33,144 nt of DNA from an uncultured Oscillospiraceae bacterium (GCA_934481355.1 CAKSPH010000029.1:1-33144), one strand, 5' to 3'. Positions 9,054-17,508 are shown, numbered from the stretch's first letter. Notes: generated by a model not told the origin, from the letters alone. Translations and numbers: made by a program.

Positions 9054-10679
9054 TCAAAGAATTGTCTTTTCAAGATCCTCGACCGCTACCTCAAGGAGGT
9101 AAGGCTTGTCGGAGGATATCATGCGCTCTATCGCGGCGTCCATCTTGTCGGCGCTGTCAACGAGCTCGCTGCTTATGCCGTAGGCGTCAGCAAGCTTGGT
9201 GAAGCAGGGGCTTCCGTCAATGGAAACAGCCATCAGGCGGTTGTCGTAGGCCTTTTCCTGAAGCTCGCGCACCATGCCGAGGTAGTTGTTCCTCATGACC
9301 ACGACCTTGACGGGCACGTCATGCTGTACGGCGGTCGCAAGCTCCATCATCTGCATCTGGAAGGAGCCGTCGCCGCACACCGCGACCACCTGCTTGGAGG
9401 GGTCGGCGAGCTTTGCGCCTATCGCCGCCGGGAGGGAATATCCCATAGTTCCCATGCCGCCGGAGGTCAGGAATCTGCCGCCGTTTATCGTGATGTTCCG
9501 GGCTGTCCATATCTGGTTCTGACCAACGTCCGCAACGACTACTGCGTCATTCGGGAGGTGCTTGTCCAGAGTTCTTATGAACTGCTTCGGATTCACATAT
9601 CCGGAGGGCGCGGGCTCTATCGCCCTGTCCTCGCGGAAGCTGTCCAGCTCCTGCTTCCAGCCGGAGTGATCCCCGTTGGAAACCGCCTCGATAAGCTGAC
9701 CGAGAACCAGCGTAAGGTCGCCGACTATCGGGATATCAACATCAAGGTTCTTTCCGATCTCTGCGGGGTCTATGTCAACATGGATAACTGTCAGGTCGTC
9801 GCGCTGCTTCATTGCGGCTATCGCGCGGTCGCCCACTCTCGCGCCGAGGAGTATCAGCGTGTCGCAGGAGTTCACCGCGTTGTTTGCCGCCCTGCAGCCG
9901 TGCATTCCGAGCATTCCGTAGTACAGCGGTGAATCGGTCGGCATGGCGCCGAGTCCCATCATCGTTGAAACTACCGGGATATCCGTCTTTTCTGCGAAAT
10001 CCCGCATGAGCTTAACGGCGTCCCCGGTGAAAAGTCCGCCGCCCGCAAGAATGAGCGGCTTCTTTGCAGAGGCTATCTGAGATGCCGCGCGCTTCACCTG
10101 ATTTCCGTTTCCGGTGCTGCTGGGGCGATAGCTGCGGATATCCACGGTACCGGGATACTCGAAGTCTATCTCCGCCTTCTGCACGTCAAACGGAATATCT
10201 ATCAGCACGGGACCTCTTCTGCCGGTGCCCGCGATGTAGAATGCGCGCTTGAACACCTCCGCGGTGTCCTCCGGGCGCTTCAGCAGGTAGCTGTGCTTTA
10301 CGAAAGGCTCGGCGGAGCCGGTGATGTCCGCCTCCTGAAATACATCTCGTCCTATCTGGTCGGAGTTAACCTGTCCGGTGATAACGACCATAGGTACGGA
10401 GTCCATATATGCGGTGGCGATGGCGGTGATGAGATTCAGCGCGCCCGGACCGCTTGTGGCTATTGCGACTGCCGGCTTTCCGGTTATTCTGGCGTAGCCG
10501 CTTGCCGCATGGCCTCCGTTCACCTCGTGGCGGACGAGTATGTGGCGGATATCCGTCTTGTATAATTCATCGTAGAACGGGCATATGGCCGCGCCGGGGT
10601 AGCCGAAAACGGTCGTTATCCCCTCTGCCGCGAGGCACTCGGTCATAGCCTTTGCTACTGTCATTCGAACCTTGCTCAA
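9054..10679 (-). CDS. ilvB: Acetolactate synthase catalytic (large) subunit
   Basis: A 541-residue thiamine-diphosphate enzyme joining two pyruvates (or pyruvate and 2-oxobutyrate). The catalytic Glu is in LVRHEVNGGHAASGYAR; the bases around it differ from the common RHEQGAAHAADG. Other signatures are SGPGALNLITAIATAYMDSVP, FQEADITG and the ThDP/Mg motif GDGSFQM ending at NNYLGM. The longest frame starts with TTG at 10679, with AAAGGAA about 11 bases upstream. An ATG at 10664 (MTVAKAM) is the alternative and cannot be excluded. It is the first gene of ilvBNC, driven by a perfect promoter 60-90 bp upstream. No T-box or leader-peptide attenuator is visible in the short leader. Confidence 0.94.
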   Translation of the reverse strand: MSKVRMTVAKAMTECLAAEGITTVFGYPGAAICPFYDELYKTDIRHILVRHEVNGGHAASGYARITGKPAVAIATSGPGALNLITAIATAYMDSVPMVVITGQVNSDQIGRDVFQEADITGSAEPFVKHSYLLKRPEDTAEVFKRAFYIAGTGRRGPVLIDIPFDVQKAEIDFEYPGTVDIRSYRPSSTGNGNQVKRAASQIASAKKPLILAGGGLFTGDAVKLMRDFAEKTDIPVVSTMMGLGAMPTDSPLYYGMLGMHGCRAANNAVNSCDTLILLGARVGDRAIAAMKQRDDLTVIHVDIDPAEIGKNLDVDIPIVGDLTLVLGQLIEAVSNGDHSGWKQELDSFREDRAIEPAPSGYVNPKQFIRTLDKHLPNDAVVVADVGQNQIWTARNITINGGRFLTSGGMGTMGYSLPAAIGAKLADPSKQVVAVCGDGSFQMQMMELATAVQHDVPVKVVVMRNNYLGMVRELQEKAYDNRLMAVSIDGSPCFTKLADAYGISSELVDSADKMDAAIERMISSDKPYLLEVAVEDLEKTIL

Positions 10680-10742
10680 TGCTGGAACATTCCTTTCACG
10701 CGCCGCAGCGCAGATTCGTACAATAATATTCGATACGTCATT

Positions 10743-10771
10743 ATTATATCAAACAACAGCGCCGTTGTCAA
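10743..10771 (-). promoter_or_regulatory. Consensus sigma-A promoter for ilvBNC
   Basis: On the minus strand, TTGACA (10766-10771) and TATAAT (10743-10748) with a 17-bp spacer, a perfect match. The leader to the ilvB TTG is only about 57 nt and shows no terminator/antiterminator pair. Confidence 0.85.
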
Positions 10772-10793
10772 GAGAAATATGTGATTTTTAAGC

Positions 10794-10838
10794 GAGAATA
10801 GTCACAAATCTGTATTAGCTGAGAATAACCGCAAATAT
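10794..10838. repeat. Direct repeat between divergent ilv and two-component promoters
   Basis: Two 18-bp units beginning GAGAATA at 10794 and 10821 match at 14 of 18 positions (GAGAATA, then CAAAT), with a 27-bp period. They lie between the ilvB promoter and the promoter of the response regulator gene, so they may bind a regulator of either. No known regulator motif is recognised. Confidence 0.4.
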
Positions 10839-10850
10839 ACAAACAGCCTA

Positions 10851-10879
10851 TTGACGTGCTTTGAATTTTGTGATATAAT
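10851..10879 (+). promoter_or_regulatory. Promoter for the response regulator/kinase genes
   Basis: TTGACG (10851-10856) and TATAAT (10874-10879) with 17 bp between. It is followed by an AAAGG site and the ATG at 10924. Confidence 0.8.
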
Positions 10880-10923
10880 ACAGTTAATACAGAAGAATTA
10901 CATTATTCGGAAAGGGATTCAGA

Positions 10924-11595
10924 ATGTACCGTGTATATATAGCAGAGGACGACGACAGCATAGCGCAGGCGGTCAGCAAGGGGCTTTCCGGCTGGGATCT
11001 GGATGTGAAATGCACCTCGGATTTCCGGCGGGTATCGGAGGAGATAGCGGATTTCCGACCGCATCTTGTCCTGCTTGACATAACTCTGCCGTTCTATAAT
11101 GGATTTTACTGGTGCGAAGAGATACGCAGGACAAGCCGCGTGCCGGTGATGTTCATATCATCGGCGTGCGACAATATGAACATAATCATGGCGATGAACA
11201 TGGGCGGTGACGATTTCATCGCGAAGCCGTTCGATATGCCGGTGCTTGTGGCGAAGATACAGGCGCTTCTGCGCAGGAGCTACGATTTCGCCCGGCAGGT
11301 GGGGGTCATCGAGCACAACGGCGCAGTCCTGAACACCGCGGACGCATCGCTGAATGTCGGCGGGAACCGCGTAGAACTCACCCGAAACGAGTACCGGATA
11401 CTCCAGACGCTGATGGAGAGCAAGGGAAAGGTGGTCAGCCGCGAAAAGCTGATGGACAGGCTGTGGGAGACCGACTGCTTCATCGATGAGAACACCCTGA
11501 CCGTGAACGTTGCAAGACTCCGCAGAAAGCTGGACGGCGCGGGGCTTTCCGGGTTCATAAAAACCAAGGTCGGAATGGGGTATATCGTCGAATGA
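10924..11595 (+). CDS. bceR: OmpR-family response regulator of Bce-type system
   Basis: A 223-residue two-domain regulator. The receiver domain has the acidic pocket AEDDD (7-11), phospho-acceptor Asp52 in LLDITLP, Ser79/80 and Lys101 in AKPFD. A winged-helix DNA-binding domain follows (about 128-223), with LTRNEYRILQTLMESKGKVVSREKLM and TLTVNVARLRRKL. The sequence style (IAEDDD, KIQALLRRSYDF) fits BceR/GraR-like regulators. Its stop overlaps the kinase start by ATGA, and an ABC transporter of the same class follows, so the four genes form a peptide-antibiotic sensing and detoxification module. The likely target is the operator ahead of the transporter at 12572-12596. The exact inducing antibiotic is unknown, so the gene symbol marks class only. 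Confidence 0.85.
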   Translation: MYRVYIAEDDDSIAQAVSKGLSGWDLDVKCTSDFRRVSEEIADFRPHLVLLDITLPFYNGFYWCEEIRRTSRVPVMFISSACDNMNIIMAMNMGGDDFIAKPFDMPVLVAKIQALLRRSYDFARQVGVIEHNGAVLNTADASLNVGGNRVELTRNEYRILQTLMESKGKVVSREKLMDRLWETDCFIDENTLTVNVARLRRKLDGAGLSGFIKTKVGMGYIVE

Positions 11596-12569
11596 AGGAG
11601 TACATCTATGCTCGACGGCGCGTTATATGCGGCGCGCTTCTTATGGCTGGACTGTGCACGGCGGTGTTCCTTGCCGGAGGAGTCCCGGCGGGAGCCGTGG
11701 GCTATGCGGCGGCTTTGTGCGGTTCTGTTTCCGTTGCGATATTGGTTGTGGATCTCGTGAGATTCCGCAGGCGGCGTGCTGTCCTGAAAAAGCTGAGGGA
11801 GGATATCACGGTTTCCTGCGAGAATCTCCCGGTGCCGGACAACGCCGCCGAGCGTGACTATCAGGAGCTTCTGGAGATACTGTTCCGCAGCCGCGCCGGG
11901 CAGGCTCAGAAATATGAGCAGAGCTTCGAACAGATGACCGACTACTATACAATGTGGGCGCACCAGATAAAAACTCCCATCGCGGCAATGCGGCTGACCC
12001 TCGCGGAGCAGGACTCCCCGGAGAGCCGTGAGCTTTCCGTACAGCTAACTCGGATAGAAGAGTACGTGGATATGGTCATGTGCTACATCAGGCTGGAGAG
12101 CAGCTCCACGGACTATGTTATCCGGGAGTGCTCCCTTGACGGGATAATCCGCGCGGCTCTGCGGAAATTCTCCTCGCAGTTCATCAGGAAGAAACTCACG
12201 CTGGAATACGCTCCTGTGGAATACACGGTGCTGACGGACGAAAAGTGGCTGCTTTTCGTGGTGGGGCAGGTGCTCTCTAACTCGCTGAAATACACGAAAA
12301 CCGGCGGCATAAGAATAGATTTCCGGGACGGAGTGCTCCGCATAAGCGATACAGGGATCGGCATAGCCCCGGAGGACCTCCCGAGGATATTCGACAAGGG
12401 CTTCACCGGCTGCAACGGCAGGTCGGACATGAAAGCCAGCGGGCTGGGGCTGTACCTCTGCCGCAGGATATGCGGCGCGCTGGGACACTCCATCACCGCG
12501 GAGAGCGGCGACGGCGGCACCACCGTTTCGATAGACCTTTCCCGGGATTCCGTGGACGTGAGGGAGTGA
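11592..12569 (+). CDS. bceS: Intramembrane-sensing histidine kinase of Bce type
   Basis: A 325-residue kinase with two closely spaced N-terminal membrane helices (about 11-29 and 34-57) and almost no extracellular loop. That is the hallmark of BceS-like kinases, which sense through their transporter rather than directly. The H-box is MWAHQIKTPIAAMRL with His124. The ATPase domain shows the N-box QVLSNSLKYT (N230), the G1 box DTGIGI (253-258), the F-box RIFDKGFTG and the G2 box GLGLYLC (284-290). It overlaps the regulator gene by four bases. After its stop the strand has a separate promoter for the transporter pair, so expression of the sensor and the transporter can be uncoupled. Confidence 0.88.
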   Translation: MKEYIYARRRVICGALLMAGLCTAVFLAGGVPAGAVGYAAALCGSVSVAILVVDLVRFRRRRAVLKKLREDITVSCENLPVPDNAAERDYQELLEILFRSRAGQAQKYEQSFEQMTDYYTMWAHQIKTPIAAMRLTLAEQDSPESRELSVQLTRIEEYVDMVMCYIRLESSSTDYVIRECSLDGIIRAALRKFSSQFIRKKLTLEYAPVEYTVLTDEKWLLFVVGQVLSNSLKYTKTGGIRIDFRDGVLRISDTGIGIAPEDLPRIFDKGFTGCNGRSDMKASGLGLYLCRRICGALGHSITAESGDGGTTVSIDLSRDSVDVRE

Positions 12570-12571
12570 CC

Positions 12572-12596
12572 TTACAAAAACGTAATACGGATGTAA
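12572..12596 (+). promoter_or_regulatory. Candidate BceR-type operator
   Basis: TTACA-AAAA-CGTAA (12572-12585) differs at one base from the TNACA-N4-TGTAA motif described for Bce-type regulators. A further TGTAA half-site at 12592-12596 lies 11 bp (one turn) on from the first CGTAA. The site ends 10 bp before the -35 element, the usual place for an activator. Confidence 0.6.
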
Positions 12597-12606
12597 GCCG
12601 ATTCGA

Positions 12607-12635
12607 TTGCGGATATTCCGTCATTCTGGTAGAAT
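12607..12635 (+). promoter_or_regulatory. Promoter for the ABC transporter pair
   Basis: TTGCGG (12607-12612), a 17-bp spacer, then extended -10 TGG-TAGAAT (12627-12635). The poor -35 suits an activated promoter. Confidence 0.6.
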
Positions 12636-12648
12636 AGGTACAGACAGG

Positions 12649-12700
12649 AACGGCGGCGCACTAAAAAAACCGAACCAAAAAAGCCCACATTGCCGCCGTT
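12649..12700 (+). promoter_or_regulatory. Leader hairpin before the transporter genes
   Basis: AACGGCGGC (12649-12657) pairs perfectly with GCCGCCGTT (12692-12700) around an A-rich 34-nt loop. It lies in the leader about 18 bases before the ribosome site. There is no T run, so it is more likely an mRNA stability or translation element than a terminator. Confidence 0.45.
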
Positions 12701-12731
12701 ATCTGTCCTGAGAAAGAAAGGAATGACAGAT

Positions 12732-13529
12732 ATGCCGATACTTGAAATATCCGGTCTTAAAAAGACCTACACAACGCGGCTCGGCGGAAACCGCGTGGAG
12801 GCTCTGAAAAACGTGAGCTTCACGGCGGAGCCGGGCGAATACATCGCGATAATGGGCGAGAGCGGCTCCGGAAAGACGACCCTGCTGAATATCCTCGCGG
12901 CGCTGGACAAGCCCACCGGGGGCAGCGTTATCCTCGATGGCATGGATCTTGCGAAGATAAAGGACGCCCGCCTAGCGGATTTCCGGCGCGACAACCTCGG
13001 GTTCGTTTTTCAGGAGTTCAACCTGCTGGATACGTTCACAGTGCGGGATAATATCCTGCTGCCGCTGGTGCTCCGGGGCGAAAAGTACCCGGAAATGGAG
13101 CCGAAGCTGCACAAAACCGCCGGGCTGCTCGGGATTTCAGCGCTTCTCGGAAAGTATCCCTACGAGATCTCCGGCGGACAGAAGCAGCGCACAGCCGCCG
13201 CGCGGGCGCTCATCACCGAGCCGAAGCTGCTGCTTGCGGACGAACCCACCGGTGCCCTCGACAGCCGCAGCTCAGATGAACTGCTGAGCCTTTTCAGCGA
13301 GATAAACAGGCGCGGTCAGACCATACTCATGGTGACGCATTCCGCGAAGGCGGCGAGCCGCGCGAAGCGGGTGCTGTTCATCAAGGACGGCGCGGTGTTC
13401 CATCAGCTCTACCGCGGGGACTGCACCGACGACGAGGCCTACCGCCGCATAACCGACGCGCTCACGCTCCTGAGCTCCCCGGCTGAGCCGAAGAGCCTGC
13501 GTACCGACCCGAAAGGCGGCATGGCATGA
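12732..13529 (+). CDS. bceA: ABC transporter ATPase, BceA/MacB-like
   Basis: ATPase subunit with Walker A GESGSGKTTLLNIL, Q-loop FVFQEFNLLDTFTVRDNILLPL, signature SGGQKQRTAAARAL, Walker B LLLADEPTGALDS and the H-loop MVTHSAKAASRAKR. The YIAIMGESGSGKTTLL and DTFTVRDN blocks are typical of the peptide-detoxification (BceA/VraD) branch. I start at the ATG at 12732 (MPILEISGLKKTY), about nine bases after AAAGGA. Upstream in-frame starts at 12723 and 12690 would overlap or precede the ribosome site. The stop overlaps the permease start (ATGA). It powers the permease and, with the kinase, probably forms a sensory complex in the membrane. Length after this start is 265 residues. Confidence 0.9.
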   Translation: MPILEISGLKKTYTTRLGGNRVEALKNVSFTAEPGEYIAIMGESGSGKTTLLNILAALDKPTGGSVILDGMDLAKIKDARLADFRRDNLGFVFQEFNLLDTFTVRDNILLPLVLRGEKYPEMEPKLHKTAGLLGISALLGKYPYEISGGQKQRTAAARALITEPKLLLADEPTGALDSRSSDELLSLFSEINRRGQTILMVTHSAKAASRAKRVLFIKDGAVFHQLYRGDCTDDEAYRRITDALTLLSSPAEPKSLRTDPKGGMA

Positions 13530-15532
13530 GATTATATGCAAGGCTAGCCGCCGGCGGTATCCGCAGGAACGGGAAGCTCTATATACCGTATATCCTGACC
13601 TGTTCGCTGATGGTGATGATATTCTATATCGTGAATTTCCTGTCCAAGAATCCGCTCCTTGACGGAATGCGGGGCGGAGAGATAATGAAAGAAATGATGA
13701 CAGTTGGAATAGTCATCATGGTGGTATTCTCGGCGATATTCCTGTTCTACACTAATTCGTTCCTGATAAAGAGCCGCAAGCGGGAATTTGGTCTGTACAA
13801 TATCCTCGGCATGGGAAAGCGGAATCTCGCCCGCATAATGACATGGGAAACGCTGATGGTGTATCTTATATCCATGGCGCTCGGACTTGGCGCGGGAATA
13901 CTGTTTTCAAAGCTCGCGGAGCTCGTCGCGGTGAAGATAATCAGGGGCGAGGCACGGTATCAGTTCTCGGTGAGCGGCACCGCCGTTACCGCCTGTCTTA
14001 TCGTGTTCGCGGCGATATTCTTCCTGATACATCTGAACGTACTGCGGCAGGTGTTCACAGCGAAGCCCATCGAGCTGCTGCACTCAGAAAATGCAGGAGA
14101 AAAGCCGCCCCGGGCAAACTGGTTCCCGGCGGTGCTGGGAGCGCTCATGCTGGGAGCGGCGTACTACATGGCTGTGACCATCGATGAGCCCATGACCGCG
14201 ATGCTCGGATTCATGGCGGCGGTGATACTGGTTATCGCGGCGACTTATCTGCTGTTCATGGCGGGTTCTGTCGTGATTTGCAGAGCGCTCCAGAAGAACA
14301 GGAAATACTACTACCGCACAAACCACTTTGTTTCAGTGTCGCAGATGTCCTTCCGTATGCGGAAGAACGGCGCGGGACTGGCTTCTATCTGTATCCTCAG
14401 CACGATGGTGCTTGTGACGCTTTCCTCCACGATATGTCTTTACATGGGCGAGGGCGAGATACTGGAACAGCGCTATCCCCGGGACATCGCAACGTCGGTG
14501 TACGGCCTCCCGGAAAACGAGATATCCGCCTACCGCGAAAGCGTTGAGGAGCTTGTGGAGAAGCACGGAGTTTCCACGGAGAACGTCCTTGCGTATTCCT
14601 ACGCAGAGCTTTCCGGCGCGGTGACCGGCAACCGCCTGGACATGGAGAACGCGGCAATGGACGAAATTTCCCTTGACCTGCGCTCGGTGTACGTTATCCC
14701 GATATCCGATTACAACGCGCTTTACGGCACGGATATCAGGCTTTCTGAAGGCGAAGCGGCGGCATACTTCAAGGGAAAGGGCTTCGACTATGACGAGATA
14801 CGGATCGGCGGCTGGGGAAGCTACCGCATAACACAGCGCCTTGACAGGTTCACGATAACCGGAACGGATTCCGCCACGGTGACCGACACGATATATCTTT
14901 TCGTGAAGAATTATTCCGACCTCGACAGCCTGAACAGCTTCCAGAACAGTATTTCGGAGGTGTACGGCGGAAAGATCTCCCACAAGGCGTACTACTACTG
15001 CTTCGACCTCGACTGCGACGACAGCGTCAGTCTGGAAATAAACAAAGAGCTGACAGACGAATTCAGGGCTGAAAACCACCCGCTGACATACGAATGGCTG
15101 AGCACTGAGTGCCGCGCGTTCGAATATGAGGAGTTCTTCGGGCTTTACGGCGGATTGTTCTTCCTGGGAATTATCTTCGGCGGGGTATTTATTCTGGCGG
15201 CGGTGCTTATAATGTACTACAAGCAGATAAGCGAGGGCTTCGATGACCGGGCGCGGTTCGACATCCTCCGCAAGGTGGGCATGAACGACCGCGATATCCG
15301 CCGGGCGGTGGATTCGCAGGTGCTGACGGTGTTCTTTGCACCGCTTATCGCCGCAGGAGTCCATATGATATTCGCATTTCCGATGCTGACGAAGCTGCTC
15401 GGGCTGTTCGCAATGCGCGACACGGGATTCCTCGCGCTTGTCACGCTGATATGCTACGCGGTTTTCGCGGCGCTGTATATCGTGGTCTACGCGGCTACTT
15501 CCCGGAGCTACTATCGTATCGTAAGCCGCTGA
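13526..15532 (+). CDS. bceB: ABC transporter permease, FtsX/BceB-like
   Basis: A 668-residue permease with the ten-helix layout of BceB. Six or seven helices lie in the first 290 residues. A large extracellular domain of about 220 residues (roughly 300-535) follows, then three C-terminal helices, including GLFFLGIIFGGVFILAAVLIMYY. SFLIKSRKREFGLYNILGMGKRNL is the typical FtsX coupling segment, and ARFDILRKVGMNDRDIRRAV is its second copy. The extracellular domain is the part thought to recognise peptide antibiotics or their lipid II-type targets. It overlaps the ATPase gene by four bases and ends just before a strong hairpin. The substrate cannot be read from sequence. Confidence 0.88.
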   Translation: MRLYARLAAGGIRRNGKLYIPYILTCSLMVMIFYIVNFLSKNPLLDGMRGGEIMKEMMTVGIVIMVVFSAIFLFYTNSFLIKSRKREFGLYNILGMGKRNLARIMTWETLMVYLISMALGLGAGILFSKLAELVAVKIIRGEARYQFSVSGTAVTACLIVFAAIFFLIHLNVLRQVFTAKPIELLHSENAGEKPPRANWFPAVLGALMLGAAYYMAVTIDEPMTAMLGFMAAVILVIAATYLLFMAGSVVICRALQKNRKYYYRTNHFVSVSQMSFRMRKNGAGLASICILSTMVLVTLSSTICLYMGEGEILEQRYPRDIATSVYGLPENEISAYRESVEELVEKHGVSTENVLAYSYAELSGAVTGNRLDMENAAMDEISLDLRSVYVIPISDYNALYGTDIRLSEGEAAAYFKGKGFDYDEIRIGGWGSYRITQRLDRFTITGTDSATVTDTIYLFVKNYSDLDSLNSFQNSISEVYGGKISHKAYYYCFDLDCDDSVSLEINKELTDEFRAENHPLTYEWLSTECRAFEYEEFFGLYGGLFFLGIIFGGVFILAAVLIMYYKQISEGFDDRARFDILRKVGMNDRDIRRAVDSQVLTVFFAPLIAAGVHMIFAFPMLTKLLGLFAMRDTGFLALVTLICYAVFAALYIVVYAATSRSYYRIVSR

Positions 15533-15542
15533 GGGCGCAAAA

Positions 15543-15567
15543 GAGGGCAGGCTGTCAGCCTGCCCTC
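15543..15567. terminator. Shared hairpin between the permease and citrate synthase genes
   Basis: A 12-bp perfect inverted repeat, GAGGGCAGGCTG, with a single central T (about 10 paired bases in practice), lies between convergent genes 11 and 9 bp from their stops. It probably terminates both; T runs are short. Confidence 0.65.
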
Positions 15568-15575
15568 CAGTCGCT

Positions 15576-16904
15576 TTATTCGATCTCCTCCATCACGCTC
15601 TTGTAGGCGGGACGGATTATCTTGCCGGAGCCGACAAGCTCCTCGATGCGGTGCGCCGACCAGCCGACTACCCGGGCGATGGCGAACAGCGGAGTGTACA
15701 GCTCCAGCGGGATACCCAGCATATCGTATACGAATCCGCTGTAAAAATCCACGTTGGGGCTTACGCCCTTGTAGATGCGGCGCTTCTCCGCGATAAGCTG
15801 CGGAGCTATCTCCTCGATGCTGGAGTACAGCGCCATGTCGCTGGTCTTGCCCTTTGCCTCCGCCAGTTTCTGGACGTAGGATTTGAGCACCCTCTCGCGG
15901 GGGTCGGACATGGAGTACACCGCGTGTCCCATTCCGTAGATGAGCCCCTTGCGGTCGAACGCCTCGCCGTCCAGCAGCTTCCTGAGATAAGCCCTTACTT
16001 CGTCCTTGTCGGAGGGGTCGGAAAGGTGCGTGCGTATATCCTGCATCATCTGCATTACCTTGAGGTTAGCGCCGCCGTGGCGGGGACCCTTCAGCGAGGA
16101 CATTGCCGCCGCGATGGCGGAGTATGTATCCGAACCTGCCGAGGTGACTACGCGGGTGGTGAACGTGGAGTTGTTACCGCCGCCGTGCTCCATGTGGAGC
16201 ATTAGAACGATGTCGAGGACTCTCGCTTCAAGCTCGGTGTACTGCATATCCGGGCGGAGCATTCTCAGGAAGTTCTCAGCGGTTGAAAGTCCGGGAGCCG
16301 GACGGTGAATGTACATACTGCCGTCGTTCTCATAGTGGTTGTAGGCGTGGTAGCCGTAGACCGCCAGCATGGGGAATACCGCAGTGAGCTGGAGGCACTG
16401 TCGGATGCAGTTGTCGATATCGTTGGAGCCGAGATTGTCGTCATAGGATGACAGCGTAAGAATGCTCTTTGTCATGGAGTTCATGATGTCCTTTGAGGGA
16501 GCCTTCATGATGACGTCACGGGTGAAGTTCGAGGGTACAACGCGGCATTCCGTGAGGATGTCGTTGAATTCCGCGAGCTGTTCGTCCGTGGGCAGCTCCC
16601 CGAAGATGAGCAGGTATGCGGTCTTTTCGAAGCCGAAGCCGCCGCCGAGCCCGGCTATCAGGGAGTTTATGTTGTAGCCGCGGTACCACAGCTCGCCGTC
16701 GCAGGGCTCGTGGATCCCATTCTCGTCCCTGAACGAAACTATCTTGGAAATCCGGGTAAGTCCGGTGAGGACGCCCTTTCCGTTGATGTCGCGCAGGCCG
16801 CGGTTAACTCCGTACTCGCGGAAAAGCTCGTCGGATATGGTGTCGTGTTCGGTGCAGAGCCTCTGCTTCTCGGAAGCGTATTCAGTTATTCTTTCAAATG
16901 CCAT
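15576..16904 (-). CDS. gltA: Citrate synthase (citrate/2-methylcitrate synthase family)
   Basis: A 442-residue synthase condensing acetyl-CoA with oxaloacetate. The catalytic histidines are in LHMEHGGGNNSTFTTR, GPRHGGAN and YGMGHAVYS, and the Asp in VDFYSGFVYDMLGI. RGYNINSL and the final helix NRIEEL-like HRIEELVGSGKIIRP fit too. The N-terminal extension and the HGGGNNS block are characteristic of the clostridial-type enzymes. In anaerobes it usually feeds 2-oxoglutarate and glutamate synthesis. The start ATG has AGAAGGAGG six bases upstream. It lies 23 bp after a MarR regulator gene with no promoter between, so it probably shares that promoter. A methylcitrate role is possible but has no supporting neighbours. 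Confidence 0.92.
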   Translation of the reverse strand: MAFERITEYASEKQRLCTEHDTISDELFREYGVNRGLRDINGKGVLTGLTRISKIVSFRDENGIHEPCDGELWYRGYNINSLIAGLGGGFGFEKTAYLLIFGELPTDEQLAEFNDILTECRVVPSNFTRDVIMKAPSKDIMNSMTKSILTLSSYDDNLGSNDIDNCIRQCLQLTAVFPMLAVYGYHAYNHYENDGSMYIHRPAPGLSTAENFLRMLRPDMQYTELEARVLDIVLMLHMEHGGGNNSTFTTRVVTSAGSDTYSAIAAAMSSLKGPRHGGANLKVMQMMQDIRTHLSDPSDKDEVRAYLRKLLDGEAFDRKGLIYGMGHAVYSMSDPRERVLKSYVQKLAEAKGKTSDMALYSSIEEIAPQLIAEKRRIYKGVSPNVDFYSGFVYDMLGIPLELYTPLFAIARVVGWSAHRIEELVGSGKIIRPAYKSVMEEIE

Positions 16905-16927
16905 GTTTTTTCCTCCTTCTCTGGTTA

Positions 16928-17377
16928 TCAGTCGTGGGGTAATGCCGGCTCGCGGGCGTCCATAAGCTTTTTCAGCAGGGAGTAGAGCGTGTGCTTTTCC
17001 TCTCCGGTGAGCGGCTCAAGGAATCGGTGCGCCTGGCTCCGCATTTTCTGTGCAAGCTCGTCGGAATGCGCCTTTCCCGCCGGCGTAAGGGTGACTATCG
17101 TTTCGCGCTTGTCCCGCTGGCTCTTGGCGCGGGTGATGTAGCCGTCGTGCTCCAGCTTGACAAGGGCTTCGGACATGGACTGCGGGCTTACTGACAGGAG
17201 CTCCGAAAGGCGCTTCTGGACTATCTCGCCGTCCCTTCCTATCGTCAGCAGAACGCGTTCGCGCTCAAGCAGCGTCCTGCCGCCCATGAATTCGCTCTTC
17301 CCGGCGGATATCTGTCCGCGTATCCGGGAGAACCAGTCGTGTATCAGCCTGGTGAGCTGTTCGTCTATATCCTGCAT
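16928..17377 (-). CDS. MarR-family transcriptional regulator
   Basis: A 149-residue winged-helix regulator. The helix-turn-helix covers VQKRLSELLSVSPQSMSEALVKLEHDGYI (about 53-81). The wing contains RDKRETIVTLTPAGKAHSDEL, a standard MarR signature. Flanking helices form the dimer interface. The ATG has GAGGTG seven bases upstream. It is the first gene before citrate synthase and probably represses its own operon through the GGTAC repeats just downstream of the -10 element. Such a MarR-citrate synthase pairing suggests control of citrate synthesis by a small ligand, but the ligand is unknown. Family confidence is high. Confidence 0.88.
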   Translation of the reverse strand: MQDIDEQLTRLIHDWFSRIRGQISAGKSEFMGGRTLLERERVLLTIGRDGEIVQKRLSELLSVSPQSMSEALVKLEHDGYITRAKSQRDKRETIVTLTPAGKAHSDELAQKMRSQAHRFLEPLTGEEKHTLYSLLKKLMDAREPALPHD

Positions 17378-17400
17378 CGTTTCACCTCTTCTGAAATTAT

Positions 17401-17459
17401 ATCAGGTACCATAACATCAAGTACCTTATCATTTTAGCACATTTTTTTGAAATTGTCAA
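17401..17459 (-). promoter_or_regulatory. Promoter and repeat operator of the marR-citrate synthase operon
   Basis: On the minus strand, TTGACA (17454-17459), a 17-bp spacer and extended -10 TGC-TAAAAT (-10 at 17431-17436). Immediately downstream are two direct repeats, GGTAC(T/C)TGAT, at 17416-17425 and 17401-17410 with a 15-bp period. The first also sits in an imperfect palindrome with ATAA/TTAT ends. The placement over the transcription start suits repression. Confidence 0.7.
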
Positions 17460-17508
17460 GGGCAGGCATTAAGTTGAAGTTTCTGTAAATTGTAACTCGG
17501 AGGTGCTC

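Noticed and set aside
10680..10742. T-box or leader-peptide attenuator ahead of ilvB
   Set aside because: The leader is only about 57 nt, without a run of Leu/Val/Ile codons, a T-box sequence or a terminator hairpin.
14333..15364. 343-codon minus-strand frame
   Set aside because: Antisense to the BceB-like permease; no family features.
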